From assembly GCF_003086295.3 (NCBI RefSeq), contig NC_092039.1, positions 95,624,561 through 95,688,560 of the forward strand: DNA of 64,000 bases. The letters are read 5' to 3'. Positions 11,039 to 21,864 of the stretch are shown here, one piece after another. Origin of the DNA: Arachis hypogaea (taxonomy: Eukaryota; Streptophyta; Magnoliopsida; Fabales; Fabaceae). The position numbers were made by a program, and so were the translations under genes. Within the stretch, counting starts at the first letter, position 1; each line of letters begins with the position of its first letter. The notes beneath the pieces were generated by a model. It ran no database searches, was not told the origin of the DNA, and saw only the letters and a program-made list of their open reading frames with translations.

Positions 11039-12151
11039 TCAACAACCTTGATTTTGAGAAGTGGATGCTCCCTCAGCTTGAGAGGAGAGCTTTTGGCGTT
11101 TCAACTCTTGGAGTTCACGCCCCTGCTTCTCTTGTTCCTTCAGCAATTTGCAGAGCATGCAGTTTTGATTCTGCTGTTCTTCCTTCAGTTGCTCCATTGT
11201 CTCTTGCAGCTTGTTAATAGATGCTTCCAGGCTGGACCAGTAGTCAATTCTTGGGAATTCAGGGAGGAATTCCTGCGCCCTCCTCTTGATGGAGTTGTCT
11301 TGCACTTGTCCTTCCATTGACTTCTTGGTGATTGGGTGTTCAATGGGTATAAACTCATCTACTCCCATCTTCACCCCAGCCTCTTTACAGAGCAAGGAAA
11401 TCAAGCTTGGGTAAGCCAGTTTGGCCTCAGTGGAATTCTTATTTGCAATTGTGTAGATCTCACAAGCAATCACATGATGAACCTCTACTTCTTTTCCAAG
11501 CATGATGCAATGAATCATCACTGCTCTCTTGATGGTGACCTCAGAACGGTTGCTAGTGGGCAATATGGAACGCCCAATAAAGTCTAGCCAACCTCTTGCA
11601 ATTGGCTTGAGGTCTCCCCTCTTGAGTTGGTTTGGGACACCCTTTGAATTGGTTATCCACTTAGTCCCAGGGAGGCATATGTCCTCTAGAACCTGATCCA
11701 ACCCTTTATCTACTCTCACCATCCTCCTATTGAAGGAATCAGGATCATCTTGTAGTTGAGGTAGTTTGAAGATTTCTCTTATTTTGTCCAGATGGAAGTA
11801 CATAACTTTCCCTCTGACCATAGTTCTGTGGGTATGGTAAGCGGTTCCAGTCATTCTTTGCTTATCTGTTAGCCACAGATTTGAGTAGAATTCCTGAACC
11901 ATGTTCCTTCCAACCTTTGTCTCAGGATTGGTCAGAACTTCCCAACCTCTGTTTCGAATTTGCTCTTGGATCTCCAGATATTCATCTTCTTTCAGATCAA
12001 ATTTAACTTCCGGGATCACTGACCTCAGACCCATTATTTTGTGATAATGGTCTTCATGTTCTTTGGTTAAGAACTTCTCTTCATTCCAAAGATTCTTTGG
12101 ATTAGTCTCTTTCTTTCCTCTTGAGTTGGTTTGTTTTCCCTTGGGAGCCAT
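11039..12151 (-). CDS. Element C second ORF (plant transposon protein family)
   Basis: This is an intact protein of 370 residues from MAPKGKQTNSRGKK; an in-frame ATG 15 codons upstream is less likely because the homologues in A and B also begin MA-K. The N-terminus is basic. A conserved core follows (VIPEVKFDLKEDEYLEI, RNRGWEVLTNP, VQEFYSNLW, DLKPIARGWLDFI, LPTSNRSEVTIKRA, HPITKKSMEG). The C-terminal 80 residues are strongly coiled-coil (LKEEQQNQNCMLCKLLKEQEKQGRELQELKRQK). It sits where Athila elements carry an env-like gene, but no signal peptide or membrane segment is visible. It belongs to the putative plant transposon protein family and its function is unknown. Basic and coiled-coil features would suit a nucleic-acid-binding oligomer, which is inference. 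A palindrome array lies just upstream. Confidence 0.8.
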   Translation of the reverse strand: MAPKGKQTNSRGKKETNPKNLWNEEKFLTKEHEDHYHKIMGLRSVIPEVKFDLKEDEYLEIQEQIRNRGWEVLTNPETKVGRNMVQEFYSNLWLTDKQRMTGTAYHTHRTMVRGKVMYFHLDKIREIFKLPQLQDDPDSFNRRMVRVDKGLDQVLEDICLPGTKWITNSKGVPNQLKRGDLKPIARGWLDFIGRSILPTSNRSEVTIKRAVMIHCIMLGKEVEVHHVIACEIYTIANKNSTEAKLAYPSLISLLCKEAGVKMGVDEFIPIEHPITKKSMEGQVQDNSIKRRAQEFLPEFPRIDYWSSLEASINKLQETMEQLKEEQQNQNCMLCKLLKEQEKQGRELQELKRQKLSSQAEGASTSQNQGC

Positions 12152-12575
12152 GATCTTGATGGATCTTGGCTTAGTGATCACGGAAAAGCACACCAAACTT
12201 AGAGGTTTTGCTTGTCCTCAAGCAAAAGGAAAAGAAAGAAGAGAAGAGAGAGAGAGGAAGAGGAAATTCGAATGGTGTGAGGAATGAGGGGTGAGAAACG
12301 TTCATTTATAGAGTGGGGGGAGGAGAATTTCGAAAACAAAAGAGAGATTTGAAAGGAAATTTGAAAAGATATGAAAAGAAATTGAGAAAAGGGTGAGTTT
12401 TTGAAGAAGATTTGGGATTAATTTAAAATAGATTTGAAGAATGGTTTTGATTTGTGAAGATTTGAAAGTGAATGATGAAAGGTTGAAGTGCATTTATGTA
12501 GAAAAGTATGGGTAAAAAGAGGGAAGTTTGAAAAAAATTGAGTTGAAAACAAAAATGTGGTCCCCCCACCTTTCT

Positions 12576-12870
12576 GGCGTTAAACGCCCAGAATGGCACC
12601 CATTCTGGCGTTTAACGCCCATTTGCTACCCCTTTTGGGCGTTTAACGCCCAGCCAGGTGCCCTGGCTGGCGTTAAACGCCAGAAAGTCTTCCTCACTGG
12701 GCGTTTTTCAAAACGCCCAGGATGCTGCACACCTGGCGTTAAACGCCCAGAATGGTGCCCATTCTGGCGTTTAACGCCCAAAATGGCACCATTCCTGGCG
12801 TTAAACGCCCAGAATGGTACCCATTCTGGCGTTTAACGCCCAAAATGTACCTTACTGGCGTTTTTTCGCC
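12576..12870. repeat. Palindrome array of element C (10 copies, 31-bp period)
   Basis: Cores begin at 12576, 12607, 12638, 12669, 12700, 12735, 12766, 12797, 12828 and 12857. Seven of nine intervals are exactly 31 bp. The 35-bp step follows a core with a five-base longer centre. The centres alternate GTTAAAC and GTTTAAC. Spacers often pair too: AGAATGG against CCATTCT, so neighbouring units can form longer hairpins. The array lies between integrase and ORF2. Confidence 0.95.
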
Positions 12871-12980
12871 AGTAAGCTCATTTCCTCTGCTTTTTGAGCT
12901 GAATCCTTCTGTAACTCTGTGAATTCCTTCATTTTTGATATTTGCCTCTGTAAGAACTAATCATATAACCTACTAATGAC

Positions 12981-13022
12981 TGGGTTGCCTCCCAGCAAGC
13001 GCTTCTTTACTGTCTTTAGCTG
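12981..13022 (-). other. Conserved non-coding block of element C
   Basis: This is the reverse complement of the blocks at 7391 and 32921: GGGTTGCCTCCCAGCAAGC followed by GCTTCTTTACTGTC. It lies 16-60 bases downstream of the gag-pol stop. Conservation among three elements whose coding regions have diverged argues for a function in the RNA. Confidence 0.75.
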
Positions 13023-13037
13023 GACCTTCACTGAGAA

Positions 13038-16000
13038 TCACTCAAGTCTCAGTTTTGAGCATTCCTGCTCAAAATTTCCTTCAAGATAGTGCTTGATTCT
13101 CTGTCCATTAACAATGAACTTCTTGTCAGAATCAATATCCTGAAGCTCAACATATCCATATGGTGACACTCCTGTAATCACATACAGACCCCTCCAACGG
13201 GATTTGAGTTTTCCTGGAAACAGTTTGAGCCTAGAGTTGAAGAGCAGAACTTTTTGTCCTGGCTCAAAGACTCTGGTTGACAACTTCTTGTCATGCCATT
13301 TCTTTGCCTTTTCCTTATAAATTTTTGCATTTTCAAAGGCATTGAGTCTGAACTCCTCTAGCTCATTTAGCTGGAGCAGTCTTTTTTCACCAGCTAACTG
13401 TGCATCCATGTTTAGGAATCTAGTTGCCCAGTAGGCTTTATGTTCCAGTTCCACAGGCAAATGACAGGCCTTCCCATATACCAGTTGGTATGGGGAGGTT
13501 CCTATAGGAGTCTTGAATGCTGTTCTGTATGCCCACAGAGCATCATCCAAGCTCTTTGCCCAATCCTTTCTTCGGGCCATCACAGTCCGTTCCAGGATTC
13601 TCTTTAGCTCTCTGTTAGAGACCTCAGCTTGCCCATTTGTCTGTGGATGATACGGAGTTGCCACCTTGTGGCTAATTCCATATCTAACCATAGCAAGGTG
13701 TAGCTATTTATTGCAGAAATGAGTGCCCCCATCACTAATTAGCACTCTGGGAACGCCAAATCTGCTGAAAATGTTTTTCTGGAGGAATTTCAGTACGGTC
13801 TTAGTATCATTGGTGGGTGTAGCAATCGCTTCTACCCACTTAGATACATAGTCCACTGCCACCAGAATGTAAGTGTTTGAGTATGATGGTGGGAATGGCC
13901 CCATGAAGTCAATTCCCCATACATCAAACAACTCTATCTCTAATATCCCTTGTTGAGGCATGGCATATCCATGAGGCAGGTTACCAGCTCTTTGGCAACT
14001 GTCACAGTTACGCACAAACTCTCGGGAATCTTTATAGAGAGTAGGCCAGTAGAAGCCACACTGGAGGACTTTAGTGGCTGTTCGCTCACTTCCAAAATGT
14101 CCTCCATACTGTGATCCATGGCAATGCCATAGGATCCTCTGTCCTTCTTCTCTGGGTACACACCTGCGGATCACTCCGTCAGCACATCTCTTAAAGAGAT
14201 ATGGTTCATCCCAGAGGTAGTACTTGGCATCTGAAATTAATTTCTTTCTCTGCATGTAACTGTACTCCTTGGGTATGAACCTCACGGCTTTAAAATTTGC
14301 AATATCTGCAAACCATGGAGCTTTCTGGATGGCAAATAGTTGCTCATCTGGGAAAGTCTCTGAGATCTCAGTAGAAGGGAGGGACGCCCCAGCTACTGGT
14401 TCTATTCGGGACAGATGATCTGCTACTTGGTTCTCTGTCCCTTTTCTGTCTCTTATTTCTATATCAAACTCTTGCAGAAGCAACACCCATCTTATAAGCC
14501 TGGGTTTTGAATCCTGCTTTGTGAGTAGATATTTAAGAGCAGCATGGTCAGTGTACACAACCACTTTGGATCCCACTAGGTAGGATCTAAACTTGTCAAT
14601 GGCATAGACCACTGCAAGTAACTCCTTTTCTGTTGTTGTGTAGTTCTTCTGTGCGTCATTTAGAACACGGCTGGCATAGTAAATGACGTGCAGAAGCTTG
14701 TCATGCCTCTATCCCAACACTGCACCAATGGCATGGTCACTGGCATCACACATTAGTTCAAATGGTAATGTCCAATCTGGTGCAGAGATGACTGGTGCTG
14801 TGACCAGCTTAGCTTTCAGGGTCTCAAATGCCTGCAGACACTGTGTGTCAAACACAAATGGTGTGTCAGCAGCTAGCAGGTTACTCAGAGGTTTTGCAAT
14901 TTTCGAAAAATCCTTTATAAACCTTCTGTAGAATCCTGCATGCCCAAGAAAGCTTCTGATTGCCTTAACATTGGCAGGTGGTGGTAATTTTTCAATTACC
15001 TCCACCTTTGCCTTATCCACCTCTATTCCCTTGCTTGAAATTTTGTGCCCAAGGACAATTCCTTCAGTCACCATAAAGTGACATTTCTCCCAGTTTAAAA
15101 CCAGGTTAGTCTCTTGGCACCTTTTCAAGACAAGTGCTAGGTGATTAAGACAGGAGCTAAATGAGTCTCCATATACTGAAAAGTCATCCATGAAGACTTC
15201 CAGAAATTTCTCTACCATATCTGAGAAGATAGAGAGCATGCACCTCTGAAAGGTTGCAGGTGCATTGCACAGACCAAAAGGCATTCTCCTATAGGCAAAC
15301 ACGCCTGAAGGGCAGGTGAATGCTGTTTTCTCTTGGTCCTGGGGGTCTACTGCAATTTGGTTGTAGCCTGAATAGCCATCCAAAAAGCAGTAATAATCAT
15401 GGCCAGCTAGTCTTTCTAGCATTTGGTCTATGAATGGTAAAGGAAAATGATCCTTTCTGGTGGCTGTATTGAGCCTTCTGTAGTCAATACACATGCGCCA
15501 CCCTGTGACTGTCCTTGTAGGAACCAGTTCATTTTTTTCATTATGAACCACTGTCATGCCTCCCTTTTTGGGAACAACTTGGACAGGACTCACCCAGGGG
15601 CTATCAGAAATAGGATAAATAATCCCAGCCTCTAGTAATTTAGTGACCTCTTTCTGCACCACCTCCTTCATGGCAGGATTTAGCCTCCTCTGTGGTTGGA
15701 CCACTGGTTTGGCATTATCCTCCAACAGGATCTTGTGCATGCATCTAGCTGGGCTAATGCCCTTAAGATCACTTATGGACCACCCAAGAGCTGTCTTGTG
15801 TGTCCTTAGCACTTGAATCAGTGCTTCCTCTTCCTGTGGATTTAAAGCAGAGCTTATAATCACTGGAAAAGTGTCACCCTCTCCCAGAAATGCATATTTC
15901 AGGGATGATGGTAGTGGTTTGAGTTCAGGCTTGGGAGGCTTATCCTCCTCCTGAGGAATTTTCGAAAATTCCTTTGCCTCCTCTAGTTCTTCTTGATCAG

Positions 16001-18053
16001 GTTGAGCATCTCTGAAGATGTCCTCAAGCTCTGATTCTAGGCTCTCAGCCATATTGATCTCTTCTACCAGAGAGTCAATGATGTCAGCGCCCATGCAGTC
16101 ATTTGGTGTGTCTGGATGCTGCATAGCTTTTACAGCATTCAACCTGAACTCATCCTCATTGACCCTCAAGGTTACTTCCCCTTTTTGTACATCAATGAGA
16201 GTTCGTCCAGTTGCTAGGAAGGGTCTTCCTAGAATGAGAGTTGCACTCTTGTGCTCCTCCATTTCCAGCACCACAAAGTCAGTTGGAAAGGCAAATGGCC
16301 CAACCTTGACAATCATGTCCTCAATTATGCCTGATGGGTATTTAATAGAGCCATCAGCAAGTTGGAGGCATATCCGGGTTGTTTTGACTTCTCCAGTCAA
16401 CCCAAGCTTTCTGATAGTGGATGCAGGTATTAGATTGATGCTTGCTCCAAGATCACATAGGGCTGTCTTAGTGCAAGCACCTTCTAATGTGCATGGTATC
16501 ATAAAGCTTCCTGGATCTTGAAGCTTTTCTGGTAAGCTCTTTAATATGACTGCACTGCATTCTTCAGTGAGAAACACTTTTTCAGTTTCTCTCCAATCCT
16601 TCTTATGACTTAAGATCTCTTTCATGAACTTAGCATAAGAGGGTATTTGCTCAAGTGCCTCTGCAAACGGAATCTTTATTTCAAGAGTCCTTAGATAGTC
16701 TGCAAAGCGGGCAAATTGCTTATCCTGTTCCGCTTGGCGGAGTTTTTGAGGATACGGCATCTTGGCTTTATATTCTTCAACCTTAGATGCTGCAGGTTTA
16801 TTCCTTACAGAAGTGGTTGAAGAAGCCTTGTTAGAGGGATTACTGTCAGCACTCTCAGGTGTCTGATTTTCCCCAGGCGTCTGAACGCTAGGAATGGGTG
16901 AAGTTTGGGCGTTAAACGCCAACTTCTCTCCCTTTTCTGGCGTTTGAATGCCAGAACTGGGCAAGGAATGGGCGTTTAACGCCAGCTTTCCTTCCCTTTC
17001 TGGCGTTTGAACGCCAACAACATTCCTCTCTGGGCTCTTACTGTCCTCAGAGGGATTTTTAACCGTGGTTTGGTTGTCCTCTGTCAATTGTTCCTTGTTT
17101 GGCTTTTTACTCTTTTGAGCAGTGTTATTCAGGGTCTTCCCACTCCTCAATTGAACTGCCTGACATTCCTCTGTTATCTGTTTGGATAATTGCTGTTTTG
17201 CTTGATTCAACTGCAGTTCTATGCTCTTGTTAGCAACTTTAGTTTCATGGAGCATTTCTTTAAAGTCTGCTAACTGTTCTGTCATCAGGAGCAATTGTTG
17301 ATTAAGTTCTGTTATCTGTTCTTGAGGACTAGGGTCAGTGACTACTGCCATGACCTCCTCTTTTGGGGAGAACTCATTGCTAGAATATAAATATTGGTTT
17401 CTAGCAACAGTGTCTATAAGCTCTTGGGCTTCTTCAATTGTCTTCCTCATGTGTATGGATCCACCAGCTGAGTGGTCTAAAGACATCTGAGCTTTTTCTG
17501 TAAGCCCATAGTAGAAAATGTCTAACTGTACCCACTCTGAAAACATTTCAGAGGGACATTTTCTTAACATACCTCTATACCTCTCCCAGGCATTATAAAG
17601 GGATTCATTATCCTCTTGTTTAAAGCCTTGGATGTCCAGCCTTAGCTGTGTCATCCTTTTTGGAGGGTAAAAATGATTCAGGAACTTGTCTGACAACTGT
17701 TTCCATGTCTTTATGCTTGCTGTAGGTTGGTTATTCAACCACCTTTTTGCTTGATCTTTTACAGCAAATGGAAATAGTAATAGTTTGTAGACATCCTGAT
17801 CAACCTCTTTATCATGTACTGTGTCAGCAATTTGTAAAAATTGTGCCAGAAACTCAGTAGGTTCTTCCTGTGGAAGACCGGAATACTGGCAATTTTGCTG
17901 CACTATGATAATGAGTTGAGGATTTAGTTCAAAGCTGCTTGCTTTGATGGGAGGTGTACAGATGCTACTCCCATATGCAGCTGTAATGGGGTTAGCATAT
18001 GACCCCAGAGTCCTTTTGGACTGATTGATCCCACTTGAGTCCATAATGGACAA
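13038..18053 (-). pseudogene. Element C gag-pol polyprotein, single frame with two TAG codons
   Basis: The polyprotein is one frame of 1671 codons. The gag domain fills about the first 270 residues (FELNPQLIIIVQQN, KWKQLSDKF-type stretch, ESLYNAWERYRGML), followed by a coiled coil and CQAVQLRSGKTL. A low-complexity linker (346-393) is built from the palindrome array. Protease is at about 530-640 (ALCDLGASINLIP, LILGRPFLATG). Reverse transcriptase is at about 780-1000 (CIDYRRLN, FMDDFSVYG). RNase H starts at about 1100 (CDASDHAIGAVLG). Integrase has an HHCC zinc site at about 1310-1350, catalytic Asp in WGIDFMG and ISDGGTHF, and Glu near 1478 (GQAEVSNRE). TAG at codon 1115 (14709-14711) follows AVLG, and TAG at codon 1450 (13704-13706) follows FCNK; relatives have Gln (CAG) at both. 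No frameshift is seen. Without readthrough this copy would lack full RNase H and integrase. No zinc knuckle is visible in gag. Confidence 0.92.
16876..17014. repeat. Palindrome array inside the gag-pol coding frame (5 copies)
   Basis: Cores begin at 16876, 16908, 16939, 16971 and 17002, so spacing is 32, 31, 32 and 31. Pairs of units measure 63 bp, which is 21 codons, so the frame stays open. The translation alternates QTPE and LALNA/LAFNA motifs. It lies between gag and protease of C. Confidence 0.9.
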
Positions 18054-18583
18054 AAGGGAAATGATAATGATTGCAAAGAAATAAATTTTGTTTGTTTTTT
18101 TTTTTTTGAATAAACGAAAAAAATAAAATAAAACAAAGGAAAATTAAAATAAAAATCCGAAAATCAAAAAGAAAATAAAATCTAAGTAAATTGAGAACTA
18201 AATCAATTAGTTAATCAAAAAGATTTTGAAAACAGCAATTAGAAAGATATGATTGAAAAATTTTTATGAAAAAGATTTGATTTTTAAAAAGAGGAAAGAG
18301 AAAAACAACAAAAAACACCAAACTTAAAATTTTAGAAAATCAAACACAAAGTTTTCGAAAATTTTTAAGGAAAAACACAAAGAGGACACCAAACTTAGAA
18401 TTTTTATGAATCAAAAAGGGACTAAGAACATGCAAAAATCGAAAATTAAAAGAAAAACAAAAGCATGCAAATGACACCAAACTTAAAATATGAAACTAGA
18501 CTCAACTAAAAGACTCTAAACCAACAAAACAAAAAGTCCTAATCTAAGCAACAAGATAAGCCGTCAGTTGTCCAAACTCAACA
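18054..18583 (-). other. Element C leader
   Basis: This is the non-coding stretch between the primer site and gag. It is A-rich on the plus strand, with CACCAAACTTA (the AAGTTTGGTGT motif reversed) near 18314, 18388 and 18476. It is much shorter than the leader of A and lacks a palindrome array. Confidence 0.6.
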
Positions 18584-18602
18584 ATCCCCGGCAACGGCGC
18601 CA
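18584..18602 (-). other. Primer binding site (tRNA-Asp) of element C
   Basis: On the minus strand this reads TGGCGCCGTTGCCGGGGAT, immediately inside the 5' LTR. It is identical to the site in A. Confidence 0.85.
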
Positions 18603-18608
18603 AAAACT

Positions 18609-20139
18609 TGGTGCACGAAATTACAATAACACTTTTGTAATCCCGCACAACTAACCAGCAAGTGCACTGGGTCGTCCAAGTAATACCTTGCGTGAGCAAG
18701 GGTCGATCCCACGGAGATTGTCGGCTTGAAGCAAGCTATGGTTATCTTGTAAATCTTAGTCAGGATATCAGAAATTATCAGGATTGATTGTGAAAAGCAA
18801 AAGAACATGAAATGATTACTTGTTTTGCAGTAATGGAGAATAGGTTGAGGTTTGGAGATGCTCCATCTTCTGAATCTCTGCTTTCCTACTGTCTTCTTCT
18901 TCAGTCACGCCAGTCTCCTTCCATGGCAAGCTGTATGTAGGGTTTCACCGTTGTCAATGGCTACCTCCCATCCTCTCATTGGAACGATTCCTAATGCCCT
19001 GTCACGGCACGGCATTCCATCTGTCGGTTCTCAATCAGGCCGGAATAGAATCCAGTGATTCTTTTGCGTCTGTCACTAACGCCCCGCCTTCAGGAGATTG
19101 AAGCACGTCACAGTCATTCAATCATTGAATCCTACTCAGAATACCACAGACAAGGTTTAGACCTTCCAGATTCTCTTGAATGCCGCCATCAGTCTAGCTT
19201 ATACCACGAAGATTCCGATTAAAGAACCCAAGAGATAACTACTTAATCTAAGGTAGAACGGAGGTGGTTGTCAGTCACACGTTCATGGTTGAGAATGATG
19301 ATGATTGTCACGGATCATCACATTCATCCGGATTAAGAACAAGTATTATCTTGGAATTGAAGCAAGCATAATTGAATGAGAAACAGTAGTAATTGCATTA
19401 ATCCATCAAGACACAGCAGAGCTCCTCACCCCCAACCATGGGGTTTAGAGACTCATGCTGTGGAAGAAAACGTGTAAAATGTCATAAGGTCATCAAAAGG
19501 TTGCATAAGGTACTGATACAATGTCAAAAGATCCTATAAATAGTAAACTAGTGTCCTAAGGTTTACAGGAATGAGTAAATGACAGAAAAATCCACTTCCG
19601 GGTCCACTTGGTGTGTGCTTGGGCTGAGCAATGAAGGAATTTCGTGTAGAGACCTTTTCTGGAGTTAAACGCCAGTTCTCATGCCAGTTTGGGCGTTTAA
19701 CTCCAAATTTTATGCCAGTTCCGGCGTTTAACGCTGGAATTTCTGTAGGTGACTTTGAGCGCCGGTTTGGACCATCAAATCTTGGGCAAAGTATGGACTA
19801 TTATATATTGCTGGAAAGCCCAGGATGTCTACTTTCCAACGCCGTTGAGAGCGCGCCAATTGGGCTTCTGTAGCTCCAGAAAATCCGCTTCGAGTGCAGG
19901 GAGGTCAGAACCCAACAGCATCTGCAGTCCTTTTTGGTCTCGGAATCAGATTTTTGCTCAGGACCCTCAATTTCAGCCAGAAAATACCTGAAATCACAGA
20001 AAAACACACAAACTCATAGTAAAGTCTAGAAAAGTGAATTTTAGCTAAAAACTAATAAAAGTATACTAAAAACTAACTAGATTATACTAAAAACATACTA
20101 AAAACAATGCCAAAAAGTATACAAATTATCCGCTCATCA
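18609..20139 (-). repeat. Element C 5' LTR (right copy)
   Basis: This copy is 1531 bp, pairing with 8537-10067. It ends CGCTCATCA followed by the ATGAC duplication. The LTR carries degenerate palindromes at 19660-19740. Differences from the other copy number four by eye. Confidence 0.95.
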
Positions 20140-20144
20140 ATGAC

Positions 20145-20966
20145 CAAAGTGTGAACCCGAATCCAAAGAATTATCTTACTATGGTTCGGGGGAAATACTT
20201 GGATTTTAGTCTGGAAAGTGTGAGGGTGGCGTTCAACTTGCCTATGATGCAAGGAGATGAACATCCTTACACTAGAAGGGTCAACTTTGATCAAAGGTTG
20301 GACCAAGTCCTCACGGTCATATGTGAAGAGGGCGCCCAATGGAAGAGAGATTCAAGAGGAAAGCCGGTTCAATTGAGAAGGCATGACCTCAAGCCCGTGG
20401 CTAGAGGATGGTTAGAGTTTATACAACGCTCAATCATTCCAACTAGCAACCGGTCCGAAGTTACCATAGACCGGGCTATCATGATCCATAGCATCATGAT
20501 TGGAGAAGAAATAGAGGTTCATGAGGTTATAGCCCAAGAACTCTATAAGGTGGCGGACAAGTCCTCTACCTTGGCAAGGTTAGCCTTCCCTCATCTCGTT
20601 TGTCACCTCTGTTATTCAGTTGGAGTTGACATAGAGGGAGACACCCCCATTGATGAGGACAAGCCCATCACTAAGAAGAGGATGGAGCACACAAGAGATC
20701 CCACTCATCATGAGATCCCTGAGATTCCTCAAGGGATGCACTTTCCTCCACAAGACTATTGGGAGCAATTAAACACCTCCCTAGGAGAATTGAGTTCCAA
20801 TATGGGACAACTAAGGGTGGAGCATCAAGAACACTCCATCATCCTCCATGAAATTAGAGAAGATCAAAGAATCATGAGGGAGGAGCAACAAAGACAAGGA
20901 AGAGACATTGAGGAGCTCAAGCACTCCATAGGATCTTCAAGAGCAAGAAAGAGCCGCCATCACTAA
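20145..20966 (+). pseudogene. Element A second ORF, C-terminal part
   Basis: This continues the frame broken at 8536, with 273 further residues after the duplication. It contains DLKPVARGWLEFIQ, IPTSNRSEVTID, the HLCYSVGVDIEGDTP segment and DKPITKKRMEH, followed by a C-terminal coiled coil rich in Glu/Gln/Arg (REDQRIMREEQQRQGRDI) and a basic tail RARKSRHH. The combined protein would be 374 residues, close to C's 370. The frame is entirely open, showing that ORF2 was intact when element C landed, although gag of the same element is broken. Confidence 0.85.
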
Positions 20967-21864
20967 GGTGGACCCGTTCCTTGATTTCCTTGTTCTTTGT
21001 TCTTCTGTTTTTCGAATTTTATGATTATGTTTATCCATGTTTGTGTCTTGTGATCATTAGTGTCTTAGTGTCTATGCCTTAAAGTTATGAATGTCCTATG
21101 AATCCATCACCTTTCTTAAATAAAAATGTGCTTAATTGATAAAAGAAAGAATTGCATGAATTTTGAATTTTATAACAGTTTGATTATTTTGATGTGGTGG
21201 CAATATTTTTTTTCTGAATGTATGCTTAAACAGTGCATATGTATCTTGAATTTGTGGTTCATGAATGTTGGCTCTTGAAAGAATGATGAAAAAGGAGACA
21301 TGTTACTGAGGATCTGAAAAATCATTAAAATGATTCTTGAAGCAAGAAAAAGCAATGAAAAAAAAATCGAAAAAAAAAAGAGAAAAAGGAAACGAAAAGA
21401 AAAAATATAGGAATAAGAGTTGTGATCCAAGGCAAATAAGAGTGTGCGTAAGAACCCTGGACACCTCTAATTGGGGACTTTAGCAAAGCTGAGTCACAAT
21501 CTGAAAAGGTTCACCCAATTATGTGTCTGTGGCATGTATGTATCCGGTGGTAATACTGGAAGACAGAGTGCTTTGGGCCACAGCCAAGACTCAATAAGTA
21601 GCTTTGTTCAAGAATCATCATACTTCACTAGGAGAATCATTAACACTATCTGGATTCTAAGTTCCTAAAGAAGCCAACCATTCTGAATTTCAAAGGATAG
21701 AGTGAGATGCCAAAACTATTCAGAGGCAAAAAGCTAAAAGCCCCGCTCATCTAATTAATACTGATCTTCATAGATGTTTTTGGAATTCATTGCATATTCT
21801 TTTCTTTTTATCTTATTTGATTTTCAGTTGCTTGGGGACAAGCAACAATTTAAGTTTGGTGTTG
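20967..21864 (+). other. Element A 3' untranslated region with conserved block
   Basis: This non-coding stretch contains an A-rich run (21355-21410) and a conserved block at 21471-21668 that could encode MGTLAKLSHNLKRFTQL with YVSGGNTGRQ, matching C. It ends TTAAGTTTGGTGTTG directly against the 3' LTR. No clear polypurine tract is visible; the nearest purine-rich string is GGGGACAAG near 21834. Confidence 0.6.

Larger units (their letters stand above)
8537..20139 (-). mobile_element. Element C: near-complete autonomous Athila-like Ty3/gypsy retrotransposon
   Basis: The element is bounded by two 1531-bp LTRs and a perfect 5-bp duplication ATGAC (8532-8536 and 20140-20144). Its total length is 11603 bp. 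Reading on the minus strand: 5' LTR, tRNA-Asp primer site, gag-protease-RT-RNaseH-integrase in one frame (domain order of Ty3/gypsy), conserved block, ten-copy palindrome array, second ORF, 3' UTR, 3' LTR. By eye the LTRs differ at only 4 positions (about 0.26%), so this is the youngest visible insertion. Size, LTR and palindromes fit my recollection of the peanut FIDEL element; a database comparison is needed. Confidence 0.93.

Noticed and set aside
11039..12151. Envelope-like protein, as in some Athila elements
   Set aside because: Correct position but no signal peptide or transmembrane segment; it matches the plant transposon protein family instead.
12576..12870. Regular short repeats with spacers resembling a CRISPR array
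   Set aside because: Plant nuclear retrotransposon context, palindromic 13-bp cores with similar spacers, no cas genes.
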